A stretch of DNA of 50,771 nucleotides from Sporosarcina sp. D27 (GCF_000586555.1 NZ_AZUC01000015.1:1-50771); one strand, 5' to 3'; counted from the stretch's first letter, positions 42,538-50,771 are shown. The notes: generated by a model from the letters alone, not told the origin. A program made the numbers and translations.

Positions 42538-42581
42538 ACAAAAAAAACAGACCCTAGGCATCCGGCCTAATAGGTCTGTCT
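42538..42581 (-). terminator. tRNA-Val terminator
   Basis: On the minus strand ACAGACCTATTAGGCC and GGATGCCTAGGGTCTGT pair, and TTTTTTTTG follows, about 50 bases after the tRNA. Confidence 0.8.
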
Positions 42582-42631
42582 TGGAGAAGTATCGTTGTTC
42601 CGACGATACTTCCTGCGGGTTTGGCACCCAA

Positions 42632-42704
42632 TGATTCCTACTGGGCTCGAACCAGCGACCTCTACCCTGTCAAGGTAGCGCTCTCCCAGCTGAGCTAAGG
42701 AATC
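42632..42704 (-). tRNA. tRNA-Val (anticodon GAC)
   Basis: This 73-base cloverleaf has an acceptor stem GATTCCT/AGGAATC with discriminator A. The D-arm is GCTC...GAGC, the anticodon arm CTACC-TTGACAG-GGTAG with GAC at positions 34-36, and the T-arm GCTGG-TTCGAGC-CCAGT. GAC reads GUC/GUU, hence valine. The 3' CCA is not encoded. The gene is solitary, with its own promoter and terminator. Confidence 0.93.
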
Positions 42705-42775
42705 GGGAATTTTCAATTGGCTACAATGACAAGAACTCGTTTGAGGTAAACGATCTGTCACTTAGCACATTTATG

Positions 42776-42804
42776 ATAATACCATGTTCCTGAGATTCTT
42801 GCAA
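42776..42804 (-). promoter_or_regulatory. tRNA-Val promoter
   Basis: TTGCAA (42799-42804), 17 bases and TATTAT (42776-42781) on the minus strand, 72 bases upstream of the tRNA. Confidence 0.65.
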
Positions 42805-42905
42805 TACAATTTTGTGAAATAGTTTTACTATCCGTCCCATCCATTCACCTCTTCTCGCCCAATGCATACATTGAAGTAGGGAGTTTTCGGATAGGAGGGT
42901 ACGCC

Positions 42906-43187
42906 GTGGTAAATCCTGATAGTCTGGATTTCATAGGCATTGAAGCCGGCGGGCAAGCCGCCAAAATAGATGTGATTGGTAGTGTCATCTCCATTATTGG
43001 GGAGACCATCTCTACCTATGCCGCTGTACTCGCAATTGAAGAAGAGAAAAATGAAAGAGACAAGGAGCCAAATAACGAGGCACTGTTGAATGAGCTAAGG
43101 GAAATGAGAAAACAAATTCAATACTTAACGAACGAAATTCAATCACTTAAGAAAAACCAAGACAGGGACAGTCCATGGCGGCTTTGA
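42906..43187 (+). CDS. Small conserved-looking protein with C-terminal coiled coil
   Basis: This 93-residue protein starts at GTG eight bases after TAGGAGGG. The N-terminal half is glycine- and isoleucine-rich (FIGIEAGGQAAKIDVIGSVI, then SIIGETISTYAAVLAIEEE), amphipathic rather than clearly transmembrane. The C-terminal half is a charged coiled coil (LLNELREMRKQIQYLTNEIQSLKK). Proteins of this type occur in Bacillus, but I cannot name the family or function. The terminator stem overlaps its last codons. Confidence 0.65.
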   Translation: MVNPDSLDFIGIEAGGQAAKIDVIGSVISIIGETISTYAAVLAIEEEKNERDKEPNNEALLNELREMRKQIQYLTNEIQSLKKNQDRDSPWRL

Positions 43188-43214
43188 ATTAGCTGCGGAA
43201 CTGTCCCTTTTTCG
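43163..43214 (+). terminator. Terminator overlapping the end of the coiled-coil protein gene
   Basis: AGGGACAGT and ACTGTCCCT enclose an inner GCGGC/GCTGC stem; TTTTTCG follows. Confidence 0.8.
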
Positions 43215-43240
43215 ATTGATTTATATAAGCCAAGTACTCT

Positions 43241-43666
43241 TCACTTCGAAAGTTCATCCAGAGCTAAAACTTTCAACGAAAGAAGTTCTTCTTCAGTGAG
43301 ACGGCTTTCAACTTGTTGCAATAATTGCTGTTGTTCTTGTGCAGTCATCCCAGACTGTGCTTTTTTCTGTATGTCTTGCAACTCGCTAATACTGAACTTC
43401 TTCAGTACAACTCGAGTGGCCTGTTCTTTTGTTTGAATAGGTAATTTACTGCGATCCGCAGTTTTTGCGTCTTGTAAATATGCCTGTACTTCTGGATTGC
43501 TATTGATTTCTTGTTTGACTGATTCTAGTTGTCCACTACTTTCCAACTGAGTAGTCACTTGATCCATCGCTTTGTCAGCTATCCAATTCGTTCCGAAATA
43601 ATAGGCAGCACCGACTAGTAGTGCAACTACAACTACTGTCACAATGAGTTTTTTGATAAACCTCAC
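43241..43666 (-). CDS. Membrane-anchored helical protein of unknown function
   Basis: This is a 141-residue protein. A single N-terminal hydrophobic helix (LIVTVVVVALLVGAAYYFG) acts as signal anchor. The rest is helical and rich in Gln, Glu and Lys (QSGMTAQEQQQLLQQVESRL), probably outside the membrane. GAGGAAGAGG lies before the ATG. The gene lies between the TRAP transporter operon and a small protein gene, each with its own terminator, so it is probably transcribed alone. I do not recognise the family. Confidence 0.7.
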   Translation of the reverse strand: MRFIKKLIVTVVVVALLVGAAYYFGTNWIADKAMDQVTTQLESSGQLESVKQEINSNPEVQAYLQDAKTADRSKLPIQTKEQATRVVLKKFSISELQDIQKKAQSGMTAQEQQQLLQQVESRLTEEELLSLKVLALDELSK

Positions 43667-43723
43667 GTTCCTCTTCCTCCTTCAATTCATTATTCATTAG
43701 ACGTTCAGCACATTACAAAGTTT

Positions 43724-43765
43724 CAAAAAAACAAGCCCGCCTGCATAGTATGACAGACGGGCTGG
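43724..43765 (-). terminator. TRAP transporter operon terminator
   Basis: CAGCCCGTCTGTCA and GCAGGCGGGCTTG pair on the minus strand, followed by TTTTTTTG. Confidence 0.85.
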
Positions 43766-43767
43766 AA

Positions 43768-45807
43768 TTATACAGTTGCGGTTTCTTCTTCTTTGTTTTT
43801 GTCTTTAGTGACTAGTTGAATTGCAAACAGAATAACAAACAATCCAAGTCCGATAAAATCCGTTTTCGTTTCTGGATAGATCAGCATCATCCCCGTCGCA
43901 ACCGTAATGATTCGTTCGATCCAGTTGATTTTTCGATACCAGAAGCCAATCAGACCTGCGCCTATTGCTATCATCCCGATTATGGCCGTGACGGTCACCC
44001 AAATAATTTCCCACACACTGGCGTCAATCATGAGCATGGCAGGGTTAAATACAAACATATACGGAATAATGAAAGCCGCGATGGCAAGTTTGGCCGATGT
44101 GACACCAGTCTTAATCGGATCTCCACCTGAGATTCCGGAAGCTGCAAAAGCTGCGAGCGCAACTGGCGGTGTGATATCTGCAATAATACCGAAGTAGAAT
44201 ACGAACAAGTGAGCAGAAATCGCAACGACTACCGGTACTGTTGCATCTGGTGTATCCAACATCAGCAACGTAATGATTGCTGGTGCTGCAATCGTAGAAG
44301 TGATGACATAGTTTGCTGTAGTTGGTGAACCCATTCCAAGAACGATTGCAGCAAACATTGTAAAGATAAGCGTTAGCAAAATGTTTCCTCCAGCAGCTGA
44401 CACAAGTCCATTTGCTAAACTTAGTCCAAGACCTGTTTTTACAACTACTCCGACAATAATACCTGCACAAGCTGTCGCTGCAGCTACAGCGAGTGCTGTA
44501 CGTGCACCGTCCACAAGTGCTTGAATAATATCTTTAAATCCGAGACGTGTCTCTTTGTTGAACGAACTAACAACAAGTGTTAACACAATTCCGAGTAACG
44601 CAGCTTTCATCGTTGGAATACCAAGTAACAAGAATACAATGATTCCGATGATAGGAAGTAGTAAGTAAATCTTTTTCAATGTTTCTTTACGATTCGGAAT
44701 CTCTTCAGGTTTCATTCCTTCTAGTCCGACCCGTTTTGCTTCAAAATGCGTCATAATCCAAATACCTGTGAAATACAGCAACGCTGGTATTGTAGCTGCT
44801 TTAGCAATTTCCCAATACGTAACGCCGCCAATGAATTCCACCATCAAGAACGCAGCAGCCCCCATGATTGGTGGCATGATCTGTCCCCCTGTTGAAGCAG
44901 CTGCTTCAACACCGCCAGCAAATTCTTTTCGATAGCCGAGCTTCTTCATCATTGGAATTGTATAAGAACCTGATCCAACAACGTTTGCTACAGAACTACC
45001 GGAAATTGTTCCTTGCAGAGCACTTGAGAAGATTGCAACTTTTGCTGGTCCACCTGTCAATTTACCTGCCAGTACAACTGCTAAATCATTGAAATAGTTG
45101 CCGACTCCCGTTTTCACAAGGAATGCCCCGAACAACAGGAACACGAAAATGAAGGTAGCAGATACGCTAATCGGTGTTCCTAGAATCCCGTCTGTTGTAA
45201 AGAACATCAACTGGACTAGATTATCTAAATTCTGACCTCTGTGTGCTAGGAAACCTGGGAAATAAGGTCCGAAAAATGCATAAACTAAGAACACACCTGA
45301 AATAATCGTAATTGGTAAGCCTACAGCACGACGAGCTGCTTCCATCGTTAATAGGACAGCCAATATCCCGACGATCAAGTCTAAATCAGACACACGACCT
45401 ACTCTTAAAACGAGTTCGTTCATATTGAGCGGCCAGTACAATCCAACACCAATAGAAAGAAGAGACAAGATCATATCATAAAATGGAACTTTGTTTCGTT
45501 TCTCCCCTGGTTTTTTACGTGCCGGAAACAGTAGAAAAATCAGAGATAGCGCAAATCCTAAGTGAATCGATCGCTGAATATAGGCTGTGAACGGTGTTCC
45601 GATTGAGGTATACAATTGAAAAATTGAAAATGCTAACAGGCCAAAAAACACAATCTTGCGGAGTATGCCTCCTAAATCCCTCGTGTTGGATTCAGGGTCG
45701 TATTTTTGAAGGAGCTCTAACTGTTCCTTTTCGGAAAGTGTTTCAAAACGCTCATCATTTGGATTAGTTATCGGATCCACTTTCTGTTCTTTCTTTCGCT
45801 TTGCCAT
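43768..45807 (-). CDS. TRAP transporter permease, fused DctQ-DctM (4TM/12TM)
   Basis: This 679-residue protein has about 16 or more hydrophobic helices. The N-terminal part is a DctQ-like four-helix unit after a charged cytoplasmic start. The large DctM part contains SGSSVANVVGSGSYTIPMMK, GGVEAAASTGGQIMPPIMGA and LGMGSPTTANYVITSTIAAP, the family's conserved loops. Such fusions work with TAXI-type binding proteins to import dicarboxylates or related compounds by sodium symport. AAAGGAG lies nine bases before the ATG. The start overlaps the DUF1850 gene by 44 bases. Confidence 0.92.
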   Translation of the reverse strand: MAKRKKEQKVDPITNPNDERFETLSEKEQLELLQKYDPESNTRDLGGILRKIVFFGLLAFSIFQLYTSIGTPFTAYIQRSIHLGFALSLIFLLFPARKKPGEKRNKVPFYDMILSLLSIGVGLYWPLNMNELVLRVGRVSDLDLIVGILAVLLTMEAARRAVGLPITIISGVFLVYAFFGPYFPGFLAHRGQNLDNLVQLMFFTTDGILGTPISVSATFIFVFLLFGAFLVKTGVGNYFNDLAVVLAGKLTGGPAKVAIFSSALQGTISGSSVANVVGSGSYTIPMMKKLGYRKEFAGGVEAAASTGGQIMPPIMGAAAFLMVEFIGGVTYWEIAKAATIPALLYFTGIWIMTHFEAKRVGLEGMKPEEIPNRKETLKKIYLLLPIIGIIVFLLLGIPTMKAALLGIVLTLVVSSFNKETRLGFKDIIQALVDGARTALAVAAATACAGIIVGVVVKTGLGLSLANGLVSAAGGNILLTLIFTMFAAIVLGMGSPTTANYVITSTIAAPAIITLLMLDTPDATVPVVVAISAHLFVFYFGIIADITPPVALAAFAASGISGGDPIKTGVTSAKLAIAAFIIPYMFVFNPAMLMIDASVWEIIWVTVTAIIGMIAIGAGLIGFWYRKINWIERIITVATGMMLIYPETKTDFIGLGLFVILFAIQLVTKDKNKEEETATV

Positions 45808-46321
45808 TCAAGTTGACTCCTTTCATGATTTCATATAGGGTTAATTTTTTCACACGGAATTCGTACGAATGTCCACGTTCCAAGTAAGCTTTTAAATTCG
45901 TTTCTTTCCCTTTATAACGAAATGCTAATTGTGCATCTACATCTCCAATATAAAGTACAAAAGAATCGACTACTTTATCCTCATATGTAAGTGTATAAAT
46001 GCCATCTTCCGTCACAGACAATGTTTCTCCTTCTTCTGCAAATCCCGGAAGACCAATTCCAACATCTTCATAACGCATCGTTAGAAATTTTAACGAACTG
46101 TCCTCCTGTACCTGATAGGTTTCTAGTACATCTGTTAAAAAAATCGAATGGACATATCGGATTTGAAATTCCAAGTCATCCGATAAGAGTCGATACGTCA
46201 TTTGGGGATTTTCCGTCCTCGTTTCTGTAAACGTAAATGCTCGTTTTACTGGAATCGTTAGACTACTGACAATTAGAAAAATTACAATGAGCAAACCAAG
46301 CGGAATCCCCCATCGTTTCAT
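45764..46321 (-). CDS. DUF1850 protein of the TAXI-TRAP transporter operon
   Basis: This 185-residue protein has an N-terminal membrane helix (PLGLLIVIFLIVSSLTIPV) and an external domain. FQIRYVHSIFLTDVLETYQV matches the DUF1850 core Y-x-H-S-I-x-x-T-x-V-x-E. DUF1850 genes are usually found between TAXI and TRAP permease genes, as here; the function is not established. GAGGTGAG precedes the ATG. Its last 44 bases overlap the permease gene in another frame, implying translational coupling. Confidence 0.88.
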   Translation of the reverse strand: MKRWGIPLGLLIVIFLIVSSLTIPVKRAFTFTETRTENPQMTYRLLSDDLEFQIRYVHSIFLTDVLETYQVQEDSSLKFLTMRYEDVGIGLPGFAEEGETLSVTEDGIYTLTYEDKVVDSFVLYIGDVDAQLAFRYKGKETNLKAYLERGHSYEFRVKKLTLYEIMKGVNLNGKAKERTESGSDN

Positions 46322-46408
46322 CCGCTCACCTCTTTATACAGTTCTAAGAATGCAGAAGGGACGAATGAAGCATCGATCGCCTCACCGCCCCATTCCCTCT
46401 TTCATTTC

Positions 46409-47404
46409 TTATTTGTTTACTTCGTCAAAGTACTTTTGAGCACCTGGGTGTACTGGAATCCCAATTCCGTCAAGGCCAGTTTCAGCTTTGATTAGTTTCC
46501 CTTTTGCGTGCTGAAGTTTTGGTGCATTGTCGTAAATTGCTTTTGTAATTTCATAAGCAAGATCTTCAGGAACTTCGTTTTGGATAACAAGCATAGCTCC
46601 TACTGAAACAGTAGGTGTATCTTCAGCCAAACCATAAGTTCCAGCTGGAATAACTTCTTTAGCATAGTATTTATACTTGCTGATGAGTTCATCTGCCTTG
46701 TCATCTTCAACAGGTACTACAAAAACTTTCGCTACTGCGTTCAAACCTTCAACAGCACCAGTTGGAGTTCCAGCTGTAATGAATGCCGCGTCAATTTGAC
46801 CTGCTTGTAAACTTTCCTGAGACTCCCCAAAGTCCAGGTTTTGTGGCTTGATATCTTCCATTGTCAAACCGTGGATTTCAAGAAGTTGCTCTGCATTTGC
46901 ATACGTACCAGAGCCAGGAGCTCCAACAGACACTTTCTTACCTTTCAAATCATCAAATGTTTTAATTCCCGTCTTGTCCAGTGTCACTAGTTGTACAGTT
47001 TCAGGATAAAGTGAGCCAATTGCAGAAACTGTATCGACTTTATCATCCTTAAACATCATTTCGCCTTCTTGTGCATAATACGCGATATCCGTTTGTACGA
47101 AAGCGATTTCAGCATCCCCGTCTTTAAGTGCTGTCATGTTAGCTGCGGAAGCCTGAGATACTTCAGCTGATGTTTTTACACCTGTATCTTTTTCGATGAA
47201 CTCCGCAATGGCACCACCAAGAGCGTAGTACGTACCTTGAGTTCCTCCAGTTAATACACTAAGGAACTTATATTCTTTACTGCTATCTGAATCCCCTTTT
47301 GCTCCATCTTCCTTTTCCCCAGCATCATCTGATGTGCCACACGCTGCAAGTGCAAGCACTGCAATGAGTAGCATCGAGATGAGCCCTAAAAGTTTCTTAT
47401 TCAT
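46409..47404 (-). CDS. TAXI-family TRAP transporter solute-binding lipoprotein
   Basis: This 331-residue extracytoplasmic binding protein has lipobox LALAACG. An acidic, serine-rich linker follows, then the TAXI-type domain: SVLTGGTQGTYYALGGAIAE, ASAANMTALKDGDAEIAFVQ, SVGAPGSGTYANAEQLLE and TAGTPTGAVEGL. Related proteins bind glutamate, glutamine or small dicarboxylates. GGGGG precedes the ATG. It is the first gene of the operon with DUF1850 and the permease. Confidence 0.93.
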   Translation of the reverse strand: MNKKLLGLISMLLIAVLALAACGTSDDAGEKEDGAKGDSDSSKEYKFLSVLTGGTQGTYYALGGAIAEFIEKDTGVKTSAEVSQASAANMTALKDGDAEIAFVQTDIAYYAQEGEMMFKDDKVDTVSAIGSLYPETVQLVTLDKTGIKTFDDLKGKKVSVGAPGSGTYANAEQLLEIHGLTMEDIKPQNLDFGESQESLQAGQIDAAFITAGTPTGAVEGLNAVAKVFVVPVEDDKADELISKYKYYAKEVIPAGTYGLAEDTPTVSVGAMLVIQNEVPEDLAYEITKAIYDNAPKLQHAKGKLIKAETGLDGIGIPVHPGAQKYFDEVNK

Positions 47405-47525
47405 CCAATAACCCCCTATTTATCTATTCCTCTAGTAATGTATATTCTACCATGTAAGCGGGTTCAATTGTCAATCTTTTTCAGAAAACAAAATTATTTG
47501 CAACCGTTTTCATTATGTATACATA

Positions 47526-47557
47526 AAAAAGAAAAGAGCGATTTATCACTCTTTTCA
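47526..47557 (-). terminator. Terminator of the yutG-like gene
   Basis: GAAAAGAGTGATA and TCGCTCTTTTC pair on the minus strand, then TTTTTTATG follows. Confidence 0.8.
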
Positions 47558-47579
47558 ATTCTAATTTTTTGTCATTTTC

Positions 47580-48131
47580 TTACTTCGCAGCATCTTTCAC
47601 ATCGTCGAACGTCAATCCGGCCTCTTCCAGATCACGTGATCGATGGGCAATTCGAGCTGCCGCACATGATGCAACACTTGCTACTAAATCATCTAGAAAT
47701 GTATGGACTTTATTTCCTTTTTTAGTATCTAAATCATTAATAATACCGACTTTGTTTTTATCTAAGTGACCAAACGTCGTCACTGCAATCGAACCATATG
47801 TAAATACGGCTCCTAGAGCAATTGTTTCATCTACTCCGAAAAGACCTTCATCCGATTCAACGATATCTTGTAACGGTTTAGATAATTTGCCTTGTTCACA
47901 AAGCTCGTCCAGCTCAATGCCAACTAGTATCGCATGTTGAAGTTCGCGCTTTTTCAATACATTCACGACAGAGTCCACACACTGTTCAAGCTGTAGCTCT
48001 TCATTATAAGGCGCTTGCATTTCATAGACGATTTTCGCGATATCTATCAGCTCTACCCCACGGCGCTGCAACGCTTCTTTTGTTGCTAGTGCAATTACTT
48101 CTGATCGTACTTTGCTTTTTCCGTCAAACAT
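47580..48131 (-). CDS. Phosphatidylglycerophosphatase A-like protein (YutG/LtrC)
   Basis: This 183-residue soluble protein of the PgpA/YutG family has the pattern YEMQAPYNEELQLEQCVDSV, GVDETIALGAVFTYGSIAVT, and INDLDTKKGNKVHTFLDDLV with acidic residues expected to bind metal. Members are annotated as PgpA-related or, in Listeria, as low-temperature-requirement protein LtrC. They are implicated in phospholipid metabolism. AAGGGG lies nine bases before the ATG at 48131, preferred over one three codons upstream. Confidence 0.85.
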   Translation of the reverse strand: MFDGKSKVRSEVIALATKEALQRRGVELIDIAKIVYEMQAPYNEELQLEQCVDSVVNVLKKRELQHAILVGIELDELCEQGKLSKPLQDIVESDEGLFGVDETIALGAVFTYGSIAVTTFGHLDKNKVGIINDLDTKKGNKVHTFLDDLVASVASCAAARIAHRSRDLEEAGLTFDDVKDAAK

Positions 48132-48244
48132 AGCTACCATCCCCTTCTAATTTCTAGCTGCCCGACTTTCCGCCAATCGTGCACATTATACCCTCTAACC
48201 ATCCTATGTTACAATTTCCTTGAATAGACTTGTGAGGGGGTTAC

Positions 48245-48970
48245 ATGATGAACAATGGAAAAATTCATGATATTCAATTTTACAGCAAAGAACTTCAGGA
48301 AGAAATGGAGCTGCTCATTTACCTTCCGTATAATTATTCTCCACTATATAAATACTCGGTCCTTTTTGCATCAGATGGAAAAGACTATTTTCAGTATGGA
48401 AGAATCGGAAAAGTTATAGATGAATATTTAGATAAGGAAGAGATTGAAAATGTTATCGTTGTTGGCATTCCATACAAATCTGTTGCTGAACGTCGTAGAA
48501 TGTATCATCCAGATGGAAATCGTCAAAAAGACTACATCCGTTTCCTCGTCCACGAACTCGTCCCTTATATAGACGAGCATTATCCGACTTATCAAATTGG
48601 CGGAGGGCGAGGACTGATTGGTGATTCTCTTGCTGCCACAGTTTCTTTACAGGCTGCATTGCAATATCCAAATTGTTTTGGCAAAGTCATACTCCATTCT
48701 CCTTATGTGGACGAAAATGTGCTTGAAGCGGTAAATTCAGCTAAGAACCCTTCATGTCTATCGGTTTATCACGTCATCGGAACTGGGGAAACCCAAGTTG
48801 CTACGACTGTCGATGGAAAACAAGACTTTTTGACTCCGAATCGTGAGCTCAACAAATTATTTGGAAATAAAGGATTTCCGTACTTCTATGAAGAATTTAA
48901 TGGAGAGCATACCTGGAAATATTGGCAGCCAGATGTGCGTCGTGCTGTCCAAATGGTATACGGACAATAA
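48245..48970 (+). CDS. yjcH: Esterase-family alpha/beta hydrolase (YjcH-like)
   Basis: This 241-residue cytosolic hydrolase is of the enterochelin-esterase/YjcH type. The nucleophile elbow is LIGDSLAATVSLQAAL, with Ser in G-D-S-L-A. The likely catalytic His lies in FNGEHTWKYWQ, and LFASDGKDYF forms the strand before the oxyanion loop. GAGGGGG precedes two adjacent ATG codons, either of which may be used. It starts a yjcH-yjcG-yjcF cluster, conserved in B. subtilis in the same order. The substrate is unknown. Confidence 0.88.
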   Translation: MMNNGKIHDIQFYSKELQEEMELLIYLPYNYSPLYKYSVLFASDGKDYFQYGRIGKVIDEYLDKEEIENVIVVGIPYKSVAERRRMYHPDGNRQKDYIRFLVHELVPYIDEHYPTYQIGGGRGLIGDSLAATVSLQAALQYPNCFGKVILHSPYVDENVLEAVNSAKNPSCLSVYHVIGTGETQVATTVDGKQDFLTPNRELNKLFGNKGFPYFYEEFNGEHTWKYWQPDVRRAVQMVYGQ

Positions 48971-49046
48971 CCAATCGGACAATTCCAAACAATTCTGCTA
49001 TACTTAAAAGAAGAGTTGTATTCACTTTCCTAAGGAGGTTTTTTAC

Positions 49047-49565
49047 ATGAAATACGGCGTTGTAGCATTTCCATCAAAAAAATTGCAAGATCTAGCAAAT
49101 GGATATCGCAAACGGTATGATCCTCACTACGCTCAAATCACTCCTCATATGACTGTAAAAGGTGTTTTCGAGGCAGATGAAACTGAAATTAGAGAAGTGG
49201 CTGAAGCATTGCGTAACGTAGCAATGAAAAACAAGCCATTCGAGCTGAACGTTTCAAAAGTAAGCTCTTTTGCGCCAATAACAAATACTATATATTTTAA
49301 AGTTGCCCCAAATGAGGAGCTACTTGCTTTGCACAAAGCTCTCAATAATGAGGAGTTTTTCGGTCCACTACCACAATATGCGTTCGTTCCTCACATAACA
49401 ATTGCTCAAAGTCTAACTTCCGGTGAGCATGATGACATTATCGGTCAATTAAAGATGCTTGGTGCAGATCACTCAGAGATCATTGATCGCATCCATCTTC
49501 TGTATCAACTAGAGGACGGCTCGTGGACAGTATACGAAACGTTCCGTCTACAAGAGGAAAACTGA
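49047..49565 (+). CDS. yjcG: 2H phosphoesterase-superfamily protein (YjcG)
   Basis: This 172-residue protein has the two H-x-T/S motifs of 2'-5' RNA-ligase-like phosphoesterases, ITPHMTVKG and FVPHITIAQ, about 80 residues apart. These supply the paired catalytic histidines. Members hydrolyse cyclic phosphodiesters, but the YjcG substrate is unknown. AAGGAGG precedes the ATG. It is separated by one base from the next gene. Confidence 0.93.
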   Translation: MKYGVVAFPSKKLQDLANGYRKRYDPHYAQITPHMTVKGVFEADETEIREVAEALRNVAMKNKPFELNVSKVSSFAPITNTIYFKVAPNEELLALHKALNNEEFFGPLPQYAFVPHITIAQSLTSGEHDDIIGQLKMLGADHSEIIDRIHLLYQLEDGSWTVYETFRLQEEN

Positions 49566-49566
49566 T

Positions 49567-50007
49567 TTGTACGAGGTGAAGATCGCCGCGTCTGAACAAG
49601 AACGTGAAGCTGCATTTACTGTACGGAAGAAAGTATTTGTAGAAGAACAAGGGGTTCCCCTAACGATGGAAATTGACGAGCACGACACGTCTGCATCCCA
49701 TTTCGTCGTCTATGATGGGCAGAAAGCAATCGCTGCTGGTCGCATCAGAAGTATCGCCAGTGAAGTGGGGAAGGTGGAACGTGTTTGTGTATTAAAAGAA
49801 TATCGTGGCCAACACCTTGGTGTACTAATTATGAACGCTCTTGAGGAACATGCAAAAAAGACTGGCATTCACAAAATCTTGTTGAATGCTCAGTCTTATG
49901 CAATTCCTTTTTACGAGAAACTTGGGTATGGTGTCACTTCTCCCGAATTCATGGACGCGGATATTCCTCATCGCGCCATGGAAAAACAAATGGACCCAGC
50001 ACTTTAG
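49567..50007 (+). CDS. yjcF: GNAT-family N-acetyltransferase (YjcF)
   Basis: This 146-residue acetyltransferase has the acetyl-CoA loop VCVLKEYRGQHLGVLIMNAL (motif A, R-G-x-x-L/I-G). AFTVRKKVFVEEQGVP at the N-terminus and LNAQSYAIPFYEKLGY at the C-terminus follow the YjcF/ElaA layout. The start is TTG, with AGAGGA eight bases before it, one base after the yjcG stop. It is the last gene of the cluster. The acceptor substrate is unknown. Confidence 0.92.
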   Translation: MYEVKIAASEQEREAAFTVRKKVFVEEQGVPLTMEIDEHDTSASHFVVYDGQKAIAAGRIRSIASEVGKVERVCVLKEYRGQHLGVLIMNALEEHAKKTGIHKILLNAQSYAIPFYEKLGYGVTSPEFMDADIPHRAMEKQMDPAL

Positions 50008-50016
50008 AATATTGAA

Positions 50017-50099
50017 AAGCCCCATTCCTATTTTAGGAATGGGGCTTCAGACTGCAAACAAAAGGGATGGAAATCGATTTGATTTCCATCCCTTTTGTC
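50017..50099 (+). terminator. Double hairpin terminating the yjc cluster
   Basis: AAGCCCCATTCCTA/TAGGAATGGGGCTT (50017-50047) lacks a T-run. It is followed by ACAAAAGGGATGGAAATC/GATTTCCATCCCTTTTGT (50058-50097), which is part of the dispersed repeat and may provide the T-rich end. Confidence 0.65.
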
Positions 50100-50200
50100 G
50101 TTTGGCATCGTTGATTCTGGAAATGAAGGATGACAGGCCGTTGATCTCCGTTCCGGACGGGCGCTTTCCGGGGGCTTGCCCTCAGCCTCCTCGTCGCTTC
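50058..50200. repeat. GC-rich dispersed repeat with hairpin (right copy)
   Basis: This is an inverted copy of 646-789: hairpin, then the GGGCTTGCCCTCAGCCTCCT part. It joins directly to the right MITE-like element, without the ~70 extra bases present at the left. At both sites the hairpin end lies against the 3' end of a gene. Confidence 0.75.
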
Positions 50201-50209
50201 GCTCCTGCG

Positions 50210-50768
50210 GGGTCTTCGCGCTGCGCTGATCCCCAGGAGTCGCCGTCCTGCACTTCAATCAACTGAACGTTCTTTGACACAATTACATCATTCAATCAAA
50301 GAATGCAATCGGAGTGCTCCATGTCCAGCTGGCAAGAATAACTAGATGTAGTAGAAGACTTGAGACAACGATATGAAATCAAGGAAGTCTAAGGAAATGT
50401 AAAGAGACCGCTGAACGCGTTTTTGCCGATGCCAAGGAGAAGCATGGTACGCGATGGACAACCCTAAGTGGGTTTAGGGTATTAAATAAATTACATTTTA
50501 TTAAGTACAACTGTATGCTGGTCTCCCATATAGGTAATATTGTTCTCCAACCTATTGATAAATGAAGGAAAAATCAATTGCTGCCTCTATTTTAAGGACC
50601 AGATGGTCTCGCAAAACTAATTGTTCGATCGCAAGCATTTCCATCTGTTCCCGTTCTTTGATTTGATTCTTCATCATTATTTCCATCACCTCATTTGATA
50701 GTTGAGAGATCCTGTTGATTGTAGCGGAGAGCGGCGACTCCGGAGGGATAAGCGAAGCTTGAAGACCC
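50210..50768. mobile_element. MITE-like element with IS1182-type fragments (right copy)
   Basis: This 559-bp element is bounded by GGGTCTTC and GAAGACCC, with terminal repeats 50210-50263 and 50714-50768. The plus strand holds the transposase C-terminus (KETAERVFADAKEKHGTRW near 50402-50460). The minus strand holds the N-terminus, degraded by stops. It is the same composite as at 13-573, inverted and diverged from it. Confidence 0.65.
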
Positions 50769-50771
50769 TGG

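Noticed and set aside
43816..44470. Several open frames opposite or within the TRAP permease gene
   Set aside because: They are shadow frames of a well-supported 679-residue membrane protein and have no translation signals.

Overview
The window looks like chromosome of an endospore-forming, low-GC Gram-positive of the Bacillales, most probably Planococcaceae (Sporosarcina-like). The grounds are a Spo0E-type phosphatase with Spo0A-box-like sites, yjcF/G/H, ywdH and yutG/ltrC homologues, a murE-prfC pair with a DDPR motif in MurE (expected for L-lysine peptidoglycan), an aa3 quinol oxidase operon, and collagen-like and Cys/His-rich proteins of spore-surface type. The genus is inferred from gene content, not from a marker gene.

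Layout. Nt 1-790 and 50058-50771 are long inverted repeats. Each holds a ~560-bp element with ~55-bp terminal inverted repeats, carrying two rearranged fragments of an IS1182-like transposase, plus a GC-rich block and a hairpin. Nt 830-8300 hold housekeeping and regulatory genes: a beta-hydroxyacid dehydrogenase, a Spo0E-like protein, a DUF2187 protein, an acidic lipoprotein, a MarR regulator, a PAS histidine kinase, a Ktr potassium channel subunit, and a TerC-type Mn exporter under a clear yybP-ykoY manganese riboswitch. Nt 8300-16200 hold an RND efflux pump, prfC, murE and an aldehyde dehydrogenase. Nt 16900-20970 hold the qoxABCD operon, whose QoxA ends in an Asp-Met hexanucleotide-repeat tail. 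Nt 21195-26558 hold an FMN-dependent hydroxyacid oxidase, a YjiH-type membrane protein, a class-III aminotransferase, and a regulator resembling a sigma-54 activator but with lost ATPase and GAFTGA motifs. Nt 26764-30780 hold an AlkA glycosylase, a membrane protein, DegV and a DUF2935 protein.

The most distinctive region is nt 30930-41820. It contains what I read as a complete manganese-oxidase operon, mnxABCDEFG, on the minus strand (38827 to 32262). MnxG is a 1213-residue multicopper oxidase built from three tandem two-domain units, and full copper-ligand motifs occur only at the middle interface. A further gene (31517-32212), paralogous to mnxD, follows mnxG. On the plus strand around the operon lie a Cys/His-rich protein, a 681-residue PKD/Ig-like protein without a signal peptide, and a BclA-like collagen protein. 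Several share sigma-K-like promoter features, so the locus reads as a spore-surface Mn(II)-oxidizing assembly. Together with the Mn riboswitch/TerC exporter, the window contains two separate manganese systems.

Nt 41821-42540 contain decayed sequence and are followed by a solitary tRNA-Val(GAC). Nt 42906-50007 hold two small proteins of unknown function, a TAXI-type TRAP transporter operon with a DUF1850 gene, a YutG/LtrC phosphatase-like protein and the yjcH-yjcG-yjcF operon. The order of genes, motifs and hairpins was read by eye. Family names rest on recognised sequence patterns and not on a search.
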